Source: Bacteroidales bacterium (GTDB lineage Bacteria > Bacteroidota > Bacteroidia > Bacteroidales > F082). From it: a stretch of 24,600 nt of DNA. The notes under the pieces are model-generated. The model searched no databases. It saw nothing but the letters and a program-made list of their open reading frames with translations, and was not told the DNA's origin. Positions 15,563 through 23,022 of this stretch are shown one piece after another. Where the stretch lies: contig JASBYY010000043.1 of assembly GCA_029983675.1 (NCBI GenBank), forward strand, positions 1 to 24,600. The letters run 5' to 3'. A program made the position numbers and the translations under genes. How positions within the stretch are numbered: position 1 is the first letter of the stretch; every line of letters starts with the position of its first letter.

Positions 15563-15598
15563 AAAAAATCCGCTGTGGTTTCCCGCAGCGGATTTTTT
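15563..15598. terminator. Bidirectional terminator between glyQS and the GH109-like gene
   Basis: AAAAAATCCGCTG (15563-15575) pairs perfectly with CAGCGGATTTTTT (15586-15598), and GG/CC (15577-15578/15583-15584) extends the stem after a T-G wobble. The A-run and T-run allow termination on both strands. Its core is shared with the terminator at 18450-18486. Confidence 0.85.
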
Positions 15599-15635
15599 GT
15601 TCATCGGTTGTGAGGGAAACGGATTTTCCGGCAGC

Positions 15636-17042
15636 TCATTGTGCGTGACAGTATCCCTGCACCTTGTTCCAGTCGCCACGTGTGAAATCGGGCATCGCCA
15701 CCGGCATTCCGCCTTGCGCGATAGAGGCGGCTGAACATTCGCCCAAACAAGACCATTCCGCAGCATCATACACATCTTGATCCAAAGGCAGACCGTTGTG
15801 CAGGCAATAAATCAGGCGGTAGTCCATGATGAAATCCATGCCGCCGTGACCGCCTACTTCCTTGGCTTTGGCGGCGATATCCTTAGCGATGGGGTGCAGG
15901 TATTTCTCCATCAGCAAAGCTCGCACCGTATCGGGGACAAAGCCGTGCGGGTTGATGGGCGTATGGTCTATCGGGAGCAGTCCTTCGGGTAAACGCTCTT
16001 CAAGTAAGGTGAACCCTTCCACAGGATATTTGTTGGCAAACCCGTAGGTACCGGTAAGTTGATACAGGCGGTTGTAGGGTCTCGGAGTGAACACATTGTG
16101 CTCGATCAGGAAGGTCTTTCCTTTTTCGGTCTCAATCATTGTGGTAGTCATGTCTCCTTGTGCAAAAGTATCTACGTTCATGTGCTTTTTGGCTAGCTTC
16201 AGTCCGTTGATGGAAGGCGTGCTCATGGCCACCAAGGTCTTCATGCGGTCGCCGCGGTGGATGTTAAAGGCTTGACAAAGTGGACCCAAGCCATGGGTGG
16301 GATACACGTCGCCAGCATGTTTCTGGTTGAATTCGAGGCGCCAATTTTCATGGTATTCGTTCCAATAGGGTTCAAGATTATGGATATAGGCGCCTTCTCC
16401 GTGGATCAGTTCTCCGAACAAACCTTGCTGGGCCATGTTGAGCGCAGTCAGTTCAAAGAAATCGTAACAGCAGTTTTCTAACATCATGCAATGGCGTTGC
16501 GTTTGCTCGGCTACATCCACCAACTGCCAGCATTCTTCGATTGAGGTGGCGGCAGGCACTTCCACAGCCACGTGTTTCCCGTGTTGCATGGCATAAACGG
16601 CAATCGGGACATGTGTCTTCCAGTCGGTGCAGATATACACTAAGTCAACATCGTCGCGCTCGCAAAGCTGTTGATAGGCTTCACGGCCTACATATTCGGC
16701 TGAACGTTGCAATCCTTTGGCTTCTAATATCTTACTTTGAACAGCTTCGACGCGATCCTGCTCAATGTCGCACAAGGCTACAATGCTCACGCCATCGATA
16801 TGGCTAACGCGATCCACCGCATCATAGCCGCGCATTCCCAATCCGACGAAAGCGATACGGACATTGGGGATGGGTGCAACCGCCAACTGCAATACGCTTT
16901 GTTGCCCCGCGCTTCGTTGCGGCTCATCAAATACAATGACATTGTCTTTGATGACATAATTTCCATGGCGATCTGCCTTCGGGGCACAACCCATGAAAAA
17001 ACAAGTGCTCAATAATAATAAGGTCAAGATGTTTGTTTTCAT
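15636..17042 (-). CDS. GH109-like Gfo/Idh/MocA lipoprotein (putative alpha-N-acetylgalactosaminidase)
   Basis: Predicted NAD-dependent glycosidase of the Gfo/Idh/MocA fold; GH109 members release terminal alpha-GalNAc by a redox-assisted mechanism. The 468-residue protein starts at ATG 17042: MKTNILTLLLLSTCFFMGC, a lipoprotein signal with Cys19 lipidated. The nucleotide site VRIAFVGLGMRGYD spans 61-74, followed by ALCDIE (89-94) and a conserved EVPA (161-164). GH109-like signatures are TDWKTHVPIAV (139-149), LENCCYD (188-194) and VYPTHGLGP (246-254), with GGHGGMDFIMDYRLIYC and LPLDQDVYDAAEWSC near the end. Most well-known GH109 proteins carry Tat signals; here no twin Arg is present. An in-frame start at 17147 is rejected since it would bury the signal peptide. 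It diverges from the kinase-like gene at 17345. Another Gfo/Idh/MocA activity remains possible. Confidence 0.85.
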   Translation of the reverse strand: MKTNILTLLLLSTCFFMGCAPKADRHGNYVIKDNVIVFDEPQRSAGQQSVLQLAVAPIPNVRIAFVGLGMRGYDAVDRVSHIDGVSIVALCDIEQDRVEAVQSKILEAKGLQRSAEYVGREAYQQLCERDDVDLVYICTDWKTHVPIAVYAMQHGKHVAVEVPAATSIEECWQLVDVAEQTQRHCMMLENCCYDFFELTALNMAQQGLFGELIHGEGAYIHNLEPYWNEYHENWRLEFNQKHAGDVYPTHGLGPLCQAFNIHRGDRMKTLVAMSTPSINGLKLAKKHMNVDTFAQGDMTTTMIETEKGKTFLIEHNVFTPRPYNRLYQLTGTYGFANKYPVEGFTLLEERLPEGLLPIDHTPINPHGFVPDTVRALLMEKYLHPIAKDIAAKAKEVGGHGGMDFIMDYRLIYCLHNGLPLDQDVYDAAEWSCLGECSAASIAQGGMPVAMPDFTRGDWNKVQGYCHAQ

Positions 17043-17117
17043 AGTATTATTTTTGAATGATAAATGGGTTTTAACGGTCATCGTTTCGTTTTTGAGCAAT
17101 AGTAGTGCTTTTGTCCA

Positions 17118-17205
17118 TTGTGCAGTATTAATGTGCAAGGTTTGCACATTGCGTATCGGTTGTTAATCCATTCTTGTCCTGCAAGCCTATTGCCGTTCTG
17201 CACAA
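17118..17205. promoter_or_regulatory. Cluster of four TGTGCA sites, including a 21-base perfect palindrome
   Basis: AATGTGCAA (17130-17138), GGT, TTGCACATT (17142-17150) is a perfect 9-base inverted repeat. TTGTGCAG (17118-17125) and its inverse CTGCACAA (17198-17205) flank it. All four share TGTGCA/TGCACA. They lie between the divergent GH109-like and kinase-like genes and look like an operator for a dimeric regulator, or hairpins in the GH109 leader. Confidence 0.5.
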
Positions 17206-17268
17206 ACAGTTTTCCCGCGTTTGCAAGGTTTCCTCAAAGTCGCTCATGTTTTTTCTATCATTTTACAG

Positions 17269-17276
17269 CAAAACTA
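17269..17276 (-). promoter_or_regulatory. Candidate -7 box of the GH109-like gene
   Basis: On the minus strand TAGTTTTG matches TAnnTTTG. No good -33 element is seen. If used, it gives a leader of about 220 bases that contains the TGTGCA palindrome. Confidence 0.35.
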
Positions 17277-17318
17277 TGAATTATTCCTCATCTTGTCTTT
17301 TCTTTTTCGTGAAAAGAA

Positions 17319-17326
17319 TAATTTTG
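17319..17326 (+). promoter_or_regulatory. -7 box of the N-acetylhexosamine kinase-like gene
   Basis: TAATTTTG matches TAnnTTTG, 18 bases before ATG 17345. A TTG at 17293-17295 is 23 bases upstream, a little far. The divergent gap 17043-17344 holds only regulatory sequence. Confidence 0.5.
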
Positions 17327-17344
17327 TAAAAAATATTCTTTGCG

Positions 17345-18424
17345 ATGAACCAATTACATGCTATTGCAGCTCGTTTTGTGGATGAAAGCAAGATTGCCGA
17401 AATCCTTCCTTTGGGCAATGGGCTTATCAACGACACCTATCAGGTCAGGATGCAGGGCAGTGTGCAGCCCGACTATGTCCTTCAGCACATCAACACGGCT
17501 GTTTTTACCGATGTCGAGATGCTGCAAACGAATATTGAGCGGGTCACCCACCATATCCGGAAAAAATATGAAGCCCGCCATGTCAAGGATATGCATCGCA
17601 GGGTGTTGCTTTTTTTGAAAGCCGATACCGGAAAGACCTATATTGAAGCGGATGGTACCTATTGGCGTGTGATGGATTTCATTCCGGATGCCTACACCTA
17701 TGAGGCGGTCACACCGCAATACGCCTATCATGCCGGACGTTCTTTCGGCGATTTTGAGGCTTTGCTCTCTGATTTGGAGGAGCCGATAGGTGAGATTATC
17801 CCTGATTTTCATAACATTGAATACCGTTTGAAGCAGTTGGACGAGGCGATATCTGCCGATCCGGCGGGAAGGATGAAGGATGCCGAAGTTCAATGCTATG
17901 TCGGCAAGATAAAAGATGTTGCTGCCGAGATGTGTCTTGGAGAGCGCTATTTTCGCGAAGGCAAACTACCAAAACGCATTTGTCATTGCGATACCAAGGT
18001 GAATAACATGTTGTTTGATAAAGACGGCAGTGTGCTATGTGTCATTGATTTAGATACGGTCATGCCGAGTTTTGTCTTTTCCGATTTCGGCGATTTTTTG
18101 CGTTCTGCCGCCAATACCGGAGCCGAAGATGATCCCGACCTCGACAATATCCATTTCAATATGGAGGTGTTTTCCTCATTTTTGGAGGGTTATCTTGAAG
18201 GGACGCGTTCTTTCTTGACACCGATAGAAAAGAGCTTGTTGCCTTACGCCGCTACTTTGTTTCCCTACATGCAGACCGTTCGGTTCTTTACCGACTATAT
18301 CAACGGGGACACCTATTATAAGATACGTTATGCCGAACATAACTTGGTGCGCACCCGCGCCCAATGGCGTCTTTTTGAAGAAGCCATGGCGCAAAGGCAA
18401 GCCATGGAGGCGTTGCTCAAATAA
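17345..18424 (+). CDS. N-acetylhexosamine 1-kinase-like phosphotransferase (APH fold)
   Basis: Predicted cytoplasmic sugar kinase of the aminoglycoside phosphotransferase fold, most like NahK, which phosphorylates GlcNAc/GalNAc at C1 for salvage into UDP-sugars. The 359-residue protein has the nucleotide loop PLGNGLINDTY (22-32), YVLQHIN (44-50), hinge-like RVMDFIP (108-114), the catalytic loop ICHCDTKVNNMLFD (212-225) with Asp216 as base and Asn221 as metal ligand, and VIDLDTVMPS (233-242) as the second metal motif. FGDFLRSAANTG follows. HCDTK stands where many kinases in this family have HNDTK. The divergent GH109-like neighbour supports a GalNAc-release-then-phosphorylation role, which is inference; homoserine or other small-molecule kinase activity is possible. 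Confidence 0.82.
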   Translation: MNQLHAIAARFVDESKIAEILPLGNGLINDTYQVRMQGSVQPDYVLQHINTAVFTDVEMLQTNIERVTHHIRKKYEARHVKDMHRRVLLFLKADTGKTYIEADGTYWRVMDFIPDAYTYEAVTPQYAYHAGRSFGDFEALLSDLEEPIGEIIPDFHNIEYRLKQLDEAISADPAGRMKDAEVQCYVGKIKDVAAEMCLGERYFREGKLPKRICHCDTKVNNMLFDKDGSVLCVIDLDTVMPSFVFSDFGDFLRSAANTGAEDDPDLDNIHFNMEVFSSFLEGYLEGTRSFLTPIEKSLLPYAATLFPYMQTVRFFTDYINGDTYYKIRYAEHNLVRTRAQWRLFEEAMAQRQAMEALLK

Positions 18425-18449
18425 AGCCGTTTCCGCTTTGACCTCCAAT

Positions 18450-18486
18450 AAAAAATCCGCAACGGGAAAACCGCTGCGGATTTTTT
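18450..18486. terminator. Bidirectional terminator between the kinase-like and deiminase genes
   Basis: AAAAAATCCGCA (18450-18461) pairs with TGCGGATTTTTT (18475-18486), with an inner CGG/CCG step (18463-18465/18471-18473). A-run and T-run serve both converging genes. AAAAAATCCGC and GCGGATTTTTT are identical to the arms of the terminator at 15563-15598. Confidence 0.85.
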
Positions 18487-18505
18487 ATCAGATAGGAATG
18501 GCGTG

Positions 18506-20803
18506 TTACTGCACGACTAATTTCCGGGTCTGTCTATGACCATCGGTGTAGTACAGGTCAACCAGATATACGCCTTTATCCCAGTTGCTTGCATCGATAA
18601 TGAGGTCGGTGTCGCCATGCTTTTCGCACACTTTCTGACCGACGAGGTTATACACCGACAGGGTTGCCATATTACGGCCTTTCACCTTGAAAATACCGCT
18701 TGTCGGGTTGGGATAAATCCTCGTATCAACTTCTGTTTCATTGATACTCAGCAAATCTTCATTGATCGAAACTTCGTAAGTCAAATCACCGGCATCGGAA
18801 TGTATGGTAACTTGCGTATGGACATAAGCCTTGCCATCGACATTGGGAGACATGGTGAGGCGGAAATATGCGCTGCCAGCCAAGGTATAGGGCAGTGGGT
18901 GTTCTGGCTCTACAACTAAGATAGCAGGGTTTTCCACTGTAATGGAAGTAATCTCTATGGGTGTTCCTGTGCCAAAGTTGCGGTTCTGGATCGCTGTCTG
19001 TTGTTCTCCAGGTTCATCAAATTGAAGAACAGGGGCACCAACAATCTGCAAGCCGAAGTCCATGGCCGATTTTTTCAGCATGGCAATGGCTTTTTTCTGT
19101 CCCAACGAGGTGGCGATCAAGATTTCCGAGCTTACATAATCACCCTTTCCGGGTGCATTTTGGAACCATACTTTGAGTTTCAGATTGGTTCCTGAAGGCA
19201 GCATGACAGGAAAACTTGGTATTTCGCCTGACAGTTGCAGGAAATACTGTGATTCCAATTGAATATCGTTGATGCTAACGGATGTCATAGTCTCATTCTT
19301 GATGACAAGCTCTTTTTCTTGTCCCATTTGCGTGAACCACAAGGTGTCGGGGGTGATGACGAGTTCTCCCGAAGGGGTGTGGGCTTTCATGGTAAAATGG
19401 TGCGGGTCGAGGTCGGCGAAGACAGGCTGGGTGTAGCGGTGTCCCGACTGGTCGGCGCCAAACACATAGTAGTTGATCTCCGAGTTGCCTTGATAGCCTT
19501 TGATATAGCCCACATATTCATTTGGGTTAGCGGTAGCCGTCATGCGGGTGGTCTGGTAGGCACCGCCGTCGATGCTGTAATACACCAACAGGGAATCCTG
19601 CTTGAGGGCTTGTTTGCTGTAAGCGATAAACTTGCTGGTGACGGCGATGGAGTCTTGCCATTCCTGTTCGCCGTGAATCACGTTGCGGTGATCCACAAAG
19701 AGCATTTCGAAGTCCATGACACCGCGGGTGCGGCAGTGCAAGGCGTCGGTGTTATGCCAACCCGGGTTGCCACTGTTTACGCCCACGATTTCATAACCCG
19801 GCATGGCTTCCTGATAAATGGCGATGGCTTGCTGATTGTAGGTGTTGTTGCTGCCCAAAGGAACGTAAACGGTCTTGTTCAGAATCAGGCTGTTGGTGTA
19901 AGGAGCCAATGTGTTACCTCCCGGTTCTTCAACGCGATACACCTTGTAAGGATAGCCCCAGCAGCAGTTGGTGGTGGCGAAGTAGTTGGCCACTTCCTCG
20001 TATTTTGAATACTGAGGGTTACTTTCCGGCAAACGGGCAATCAGAATCTTGTCGGGAGCCAAGTATTTTCCCCAGCAGTCCACGTGGGCAATATAGTCGC
20101 CTTGAGGGTCGATGGTGATATGATAGGGATCAATGCCGAGATAGTCGCGCATTTTGTTGCGGACAACGGTCTCGTCAAAACCAAGTTCTTCGGCATTTTC
20201 TCGAAGCACCAAGTCGTCGGAAACGCCGTGTCCGCGGCCGTCTTGCATCATGTTGCCTCCCGTATGGATGAGTTTCATGCCGTACATGGGGATGTTCCAA
20301 TAGGTGGAGAAATAGCCTGGAATCTCGTCATCATGCGGTCTGGGACGGTTGTAAACATTATCGACAATGGCGGGATTCAAATCGTTGAAGATGTACCAGG
20401 GACCAAAGTCGCGCACCCAGTAGGAGTTTGTCGGGGCATTCAAAAACAGACAGTTGCTCATGTTGACACCTGCATTTTGAAAGGTGTTTTGGGCTTGGCT
20501 TTGTTGATAACTTTCAACGATAGTGATGACCTTGCAGTCTTTGGACATTTCGGCCACCAATGACACCGGGATACCCAGCGGATAAACGATCATAACAGCC
20601 TGCATAGGCTCAAATTCCGCCACGAAACGGAGTTCGCCCGTGGGCGGGTCGGTTTCCGTGAAGTTGATGCCTTTGACAGGGGTGTTCATTTCCTCTTCCG
20701 ACAGGTAGTGCAGCTTGCGCCAGTCGGGCTTCTTTTCTTGTGCGTTTGCGCCTACCGTAGCCAGCAGAGCCATTAAGGTAAGCAGGGGTAACAATCTTTT
20801 CAT
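18506..20803 (-). CDS. Secreted peptidylarginine-deiminase-like (PAD_porph) protein with T9SS sorting domain
   Basis: Predicted guanidino-modifying hydrolase that converts arginine to citrulline in exported or host proteins. The protein is 765 aa. A signal peptide covers 1-21 (ANA cleavage). The deiminase domain, about 45-390, holds WVRDFGPW (129-136) with Asp132, YNRPRPHDDE (151-160) with Arg153/Arg155, AHVDCWGKY (239-247) with His240/Asp242, YTNSLIL (302-308), and NTDALHCRTRGVMD (351-364) with nucleophile Cys357. These correspond in order and spacing to Asp130, Arg152/Arg154, His236/Asp238 and Cys351 of P. gingivalis PPAD. The Arg pair marks peptidyl substrates, whereas agmatine deiminases lack it. 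A beta-rich region of about 300 residues follows, then IYPNPTSG...SVYNLVGQKV...WDKGVYLVDLYY...KLVVQ, a T9SS tail. It is longer than PPAD (about 556 aa). The substrate is inferred. Confidence 0.88.
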   Translation of the reverse strand: MKRLLPLLTLMALLATVGANAQEKKPDWRKLHYLSEEEMNTPVKGINFTETDPPTGELRFVAEFEPMQAVMIVYPLGIPVSLVAEMSKDCKVITIVESYQQSQAQNTFQNAGVNMSNCLFLNAPTNSYWVRDFGPWYIFNDLNPAIVDNVYNRPRPHDDEIPGYFSTYWNIPMYGMKLIHTGGNMMQDGRGHGVSDDLVLRENAEELGFDETVVRNKMRDYLGIDPYHITIDPQGDYIAHVDCWGKYLAPDKILIARLPESNPQYSKYEEVANYFATTNCCWGYPYKVYRVEEPGGNTLAPYTNSLILNKTVYVPLGSNNTYNQQAIAIYQEAMPGYEIVGVNSGNPGWHNTDALHCRTRGVMDFEMLFVDHRNVIHGEQEWQDSIAVTSKFIAYSKQALKQDSLLVYYSIDGGAYQTTRMTATANPNEYVGYIKGYQGNSEINYYVFGADQSGHRYTQPVFADLDPHHFTMKAHTPSGELVITPDTLWFTQMGQEKELVIKNETMTSVSINDIQLESQYFLQLSGEIPSFPVMLPSGTNLKLKVWFQNAPGKGDYVSSEILIATSLGQKKAIAMLKKSAMDFGLQIVGAPVLQFDEPGEQQTAIQNRNFGTGTPIEITSITVENPAILVVEPEHPLPYTLAGSAYFRLTMSPNVDGKAYVHTQVTIHSDAGDLTYEVSINEDLLSINETEVDTRIYPNPTSGIFKVKGRNMATLSVYNLVGQKVCEKHGDTDLIIDASNWDKGVYLVDLYYTDGHRQTRKLVVQ

Positions 20804-20836
20804 GTGAATAAACTAAATAATAATAAAAATGAGGTG

Positions 20837-20844
20837 CAAAGGTA
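20837..20844 (-). promoter_or_regulatory. -7 box of the deiminase gene
   Basis: On the minus strand TACCTTTG matches TAnnTTTG, 33 bases before the start codon. The -33 element is not clear. Confidence 0.55.
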
Positions 20845-20896
20845 ATAAAAAACCATCGGAACTTGGTTGTGGTGGAAGGAGCTTGTTTTTGGATTT

Positions 20897-20926
20897 TTTG
20901 TCACCTGCTTGTTTTTTGTAATTTTG
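20897..20926 (+). promoter_or_regulatory. Promoter of the RlmI-type methyltransferase gene
   Basis: TTTG (20897-20900) and TAATTTTG (20919-20926) are separated by 18 bases, close to the Bacteroidota consensus. The start codon follows 19 bases later. Confidence 0.65.
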
Positions 20927-20945
20927 CATCAAAAATCACAACACC

Positions 20946-22151
20946 ATGCACGATACAAAATCCTTATATCCTGTCATTCGGCTGAAACATGGCAAAGCAG
21001 AAGCCGTGCGCCGTTTCCATCCTTGGGTGTTTTCGGGAGCCGTTGCTTCGGCGGCCGAAGGCCTGCAAGCCGGCGACACCGTCACGGTGACCGATGACGA
21101 AGATAATATTCTGGGGACAGGATTTTGCGAGCCGGACAACATCGCCGTAAAAATGCTGTGCTTTGAAAACCGGAAAATCGATGAATGGTTTTTTCTTGAA
21201 AGGTTGCAAAAAGCCTTTGCACTGCGAAAAGCCATTGGACTTGCCGGAAATGCCCATACTGACTGTTACCGTTTGGTGCATTCCGAAGGCGACGGTCTGG
21301 CAGGATTGATCATTGACATTTACGGGCACACGGCGGTGGTGCAGGCGCAAACCGAAGGCATGGCGTTACATCTGAAAGAGATTGTCAGGGCTTTGAAAAT
21401 GCTTACCGATTTGTCCATCGGGGCCATCTATAATAAAAGCGCCGAAGCCATGTCGCGTATGGGGAAAAACGATGTCATCGACGACGGCTATCTCTTTGGT
21501 GAAGCAAATCAAGATACTGTAAAAGAGAACGATAGCCTGTTCCATGTGAACTGGGCAGGTGGTCAAAAAACAGGCTTTTTTCTCGACCAGCGCGACAACC
21601 GCGAGTTGGTGCGGCAACTGTCGCAAGGCAGAACCGTGCTCAATGCCTTTGGCTATACGGGCGGATTCTCCGTTGCCGCGTTGAAAGGCGGTGCCCGGAG
21701 TGTGGTTACGGTCGATGCGTCGAAAAAAGCCGTCGAAGCGGCCGAGGCCAATCTCGTTTTGAATGGATTTTCGGCTACCGAGAACCCCTGCCTTGTGGCC
21801 GATATGAAAGCGTATCTCAAGACCATGGAACCCGATAAGTTCGACCTGATTGTCCTCGATCCTCCGGCTTTTGCCAAAAACCATCAGTCTCGGCACAAAG
21901 GACTGCAAGGCTACCGTTACATCAATGCCGAAGCCATGCGCCGCATCGCATCGGGCGGACTGTTGTTCACATTTAGCTGTTCGCAAGCCGTTGACAGGGC
22001 GGCGTTTCAGAGTGTTGTCACGGCGGCAGCCATTGATGTCGGACGCACGATCCGCATTCTGCACCATCTTTCGCAGCCCGCCGACCACCCCGTCAACATT
22101 TTTCATGCCGAAGGTGCCTATCTGAAAGGCTTGGTGCTGTTGGTGGAGTGA
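20946..22151 (+). CDS. RlmI-type class I rRNA (cytosine-C5) methyltransferase
   Basis: SAM-dependent enzyme of the RlmI/YccW family, which makes m5C in 23S rRNA. The protein is 401 aa, the family's usual length. An N-terminal PUA-like domain covers about 1-80 (HPWVFSGAV, AGDTVTVTDDEDNILGTGF). A linker domain follows, with CYRLVHSEGDGLAGLIIDIYG. The Rossmann methyltransferase opens with GGQKTGFFLDQRDNR, then motif I VLNAFGYTGGFSVAAL, then VVTVDASKKAVEAA, LIVLDPPAFAK (the DPPxF catalytic motif IV) and TFSCSQ (motif VI, catalytic Cys). The exact rRNA site in this organism is inferred from the family. Confidence 0.9.
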   Translation: MHDTKSLYPVIRLKHGKAEAVRRFHPWVFSGAVASAAEGLQAGDTVTVTDDEDNILGTGFCEPDNIAVKMLCFENRKIDEWFFLERLQKAFALRKAIGLAGNAHTDCYRLVHSEGDGLAGLIIDIYGHTAVVQAQTEGMALHLKEIVRALKMLTDLSIGAIYNKSAEAMSRMGKNDVIDDGYLFGEANQDTVKENDSLFHVNWAGGQKTGFFLDQRDNRELVRQLSQGRTVLNAFGYTGGFSVAALKGGARSVVTVDASKKAVEAAEANLVLNGFSATENPCLVADMKAYLKTMEPDKFDLIVLDPPAFAKNHQSRHKGLQGYRYINAEAMRRIASGGLLFTFSCSQAVDRAAFQSVVTAAAIDVGRTIRILHHLSQPADHPVNIFHAEGAYLKGLVLLVE

Positions 22152-22156
22152 GGTCT

Positions 22157-22222
22157 GTTCATGAACGGTTTCGGGTGATAATTCGGATAATCTACCGCCG
22201 TGATGAAAATAAGTCTTATTTT
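22157..22222. repeat. Two short palindromes before the zinc-ribbon gene
   Basis: GTTCATGAAC (22157-22166) is a perfect 10-base palindrome. AAAATAAG (22206-22213), T, CTTATTTT (22215-22222) is a perfect 8-base inverted repeat with a one-base centre. No TAnnTTTG promoter is visible in this gap, so these are the only signals noticed ahead of ATG 22249. Confidence 0.35.
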
Positions 22223-22248
22223 TACGGCTTGAAATATGACGCAGGACG

Positions 22249-22989
22249 ATGCTGAAATTCGATCCTTTTTATTTTCAATGTCCCAATTGCCACGCTTGGC
22301 TTGAAGGTCGTGTCTTGAAATCGGAGTTGGTGAACGAAGCCAAACTGTACTCCGATGGCAAGGTGTTGTACGACAACTACATCACTACGCGGCAAAAAAT
22401 GGTGCTTTGTCCTTCATGTGCCCATACGTTTTGGGTTGAGGACACGGTGGAGCCTGTCATCACTACCCAGAAACCCGATGCCTACATCTATTCGTGGGCG
22501 ACATGGCGCTTTTACGGCATCCGCTTCACCGACAACAAGGGAAAACTCGCACTCATCCGGCATTACCAGAGTTTCTTGCGCAAAAGTCATTATGAGCCGA
22601 AGAAAGAGATTTATCTGCGTCGTTTGCTTTGGTGGGCCTACAACGACCTAAACCGTAACTACGGACAAATTCGGCTTAAGTATTTTCTGAATGGCTCGAT
22701 GAGTTTCGGCGTGTGGCGATGCAACCGTAACATGCTGATTGAAGGGGAAAAACTGTTTCAAAAGAACCGGCAGGATTATACGGAAAACCTGAAACGGCTC
22801 TTGGCATTGCTCAAAAAACACCCCGAAGAACGCTCCGATTTAGAGTTGCCCGAGATCTACCGCGAGTTGCGACAATTTGACAAAACGCTGGAGCTATTGG
22901 ACGGATTGGGCCGGCAGACCCATTTTGTGAGCGAAATGATGCGCCATGCAAAAAAGAAGAACGCCCGTGTGTTTACAGTGTCGGGGTAA
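22249..22989 (+). CDS. Unrecognised zinc-ribbon protein with helical C-terminal half
   Basis: I do not recognise this 246-residue protein. Residues 8-63 contain CPNC (11-14) and CPSC (54-57), two knuckles 40 residues apart that would make one zinc ribbon split by a charged insertion. Residues 85-165 are rich in Trp, Tyr and Arg (YIYSWATWRFYGIRF, YLRRLLWWAYNDLNRNYG). Residues 165-245 are charged and helical, with KRLLALLKKHPEERSD, LPEIYRELRQFDKTLELLDGL and a KKKN-rich end. The last part resembles a TPR-like helical hairpin. There is no signal peptide or membrane segment, so a cytoplasmic location is likely. It lies between rlmI and tcdA with no clear promoter. Nucleic acid or protein binding is a guess from the zinc ribbon. 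Confidence 0.8.
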   Translation: MLKFDPFYFQCPNCHAWLEGRVLKSELVNEAKLYSDGKVLYDNYITTRQKMVLCPSCAHTFWVEDTVEPVITTQKPDAYIYSWATWRFYGIRFTDNKGKLALIRHYQSFLRKSHYEPKKEIYLRRLLWWAYNDLNRNYGQIRLKYFLNGSMSFGVWRCNRNMLIEGEKLFQKNRQDYTENLKRLLALLKKHPEERSDLELPEIYRELRQFDKTLELLDGLGRQTHFVSEMMRHAKKKNARVFTVSG

Positions 22990-23022
22990 GAAATCTTTTC
23001 GCCTTATAGAAGATAAGCGCTA

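Noticed and set aside
18506..20803. Reading the deiminase as an ordinary agmatine deiminase
   Set aside because: Signal peptide, T9SS tail and the YNRPRP Arg pair fit the secreted PPAD type better than the cytosolic polyamine enzyme.
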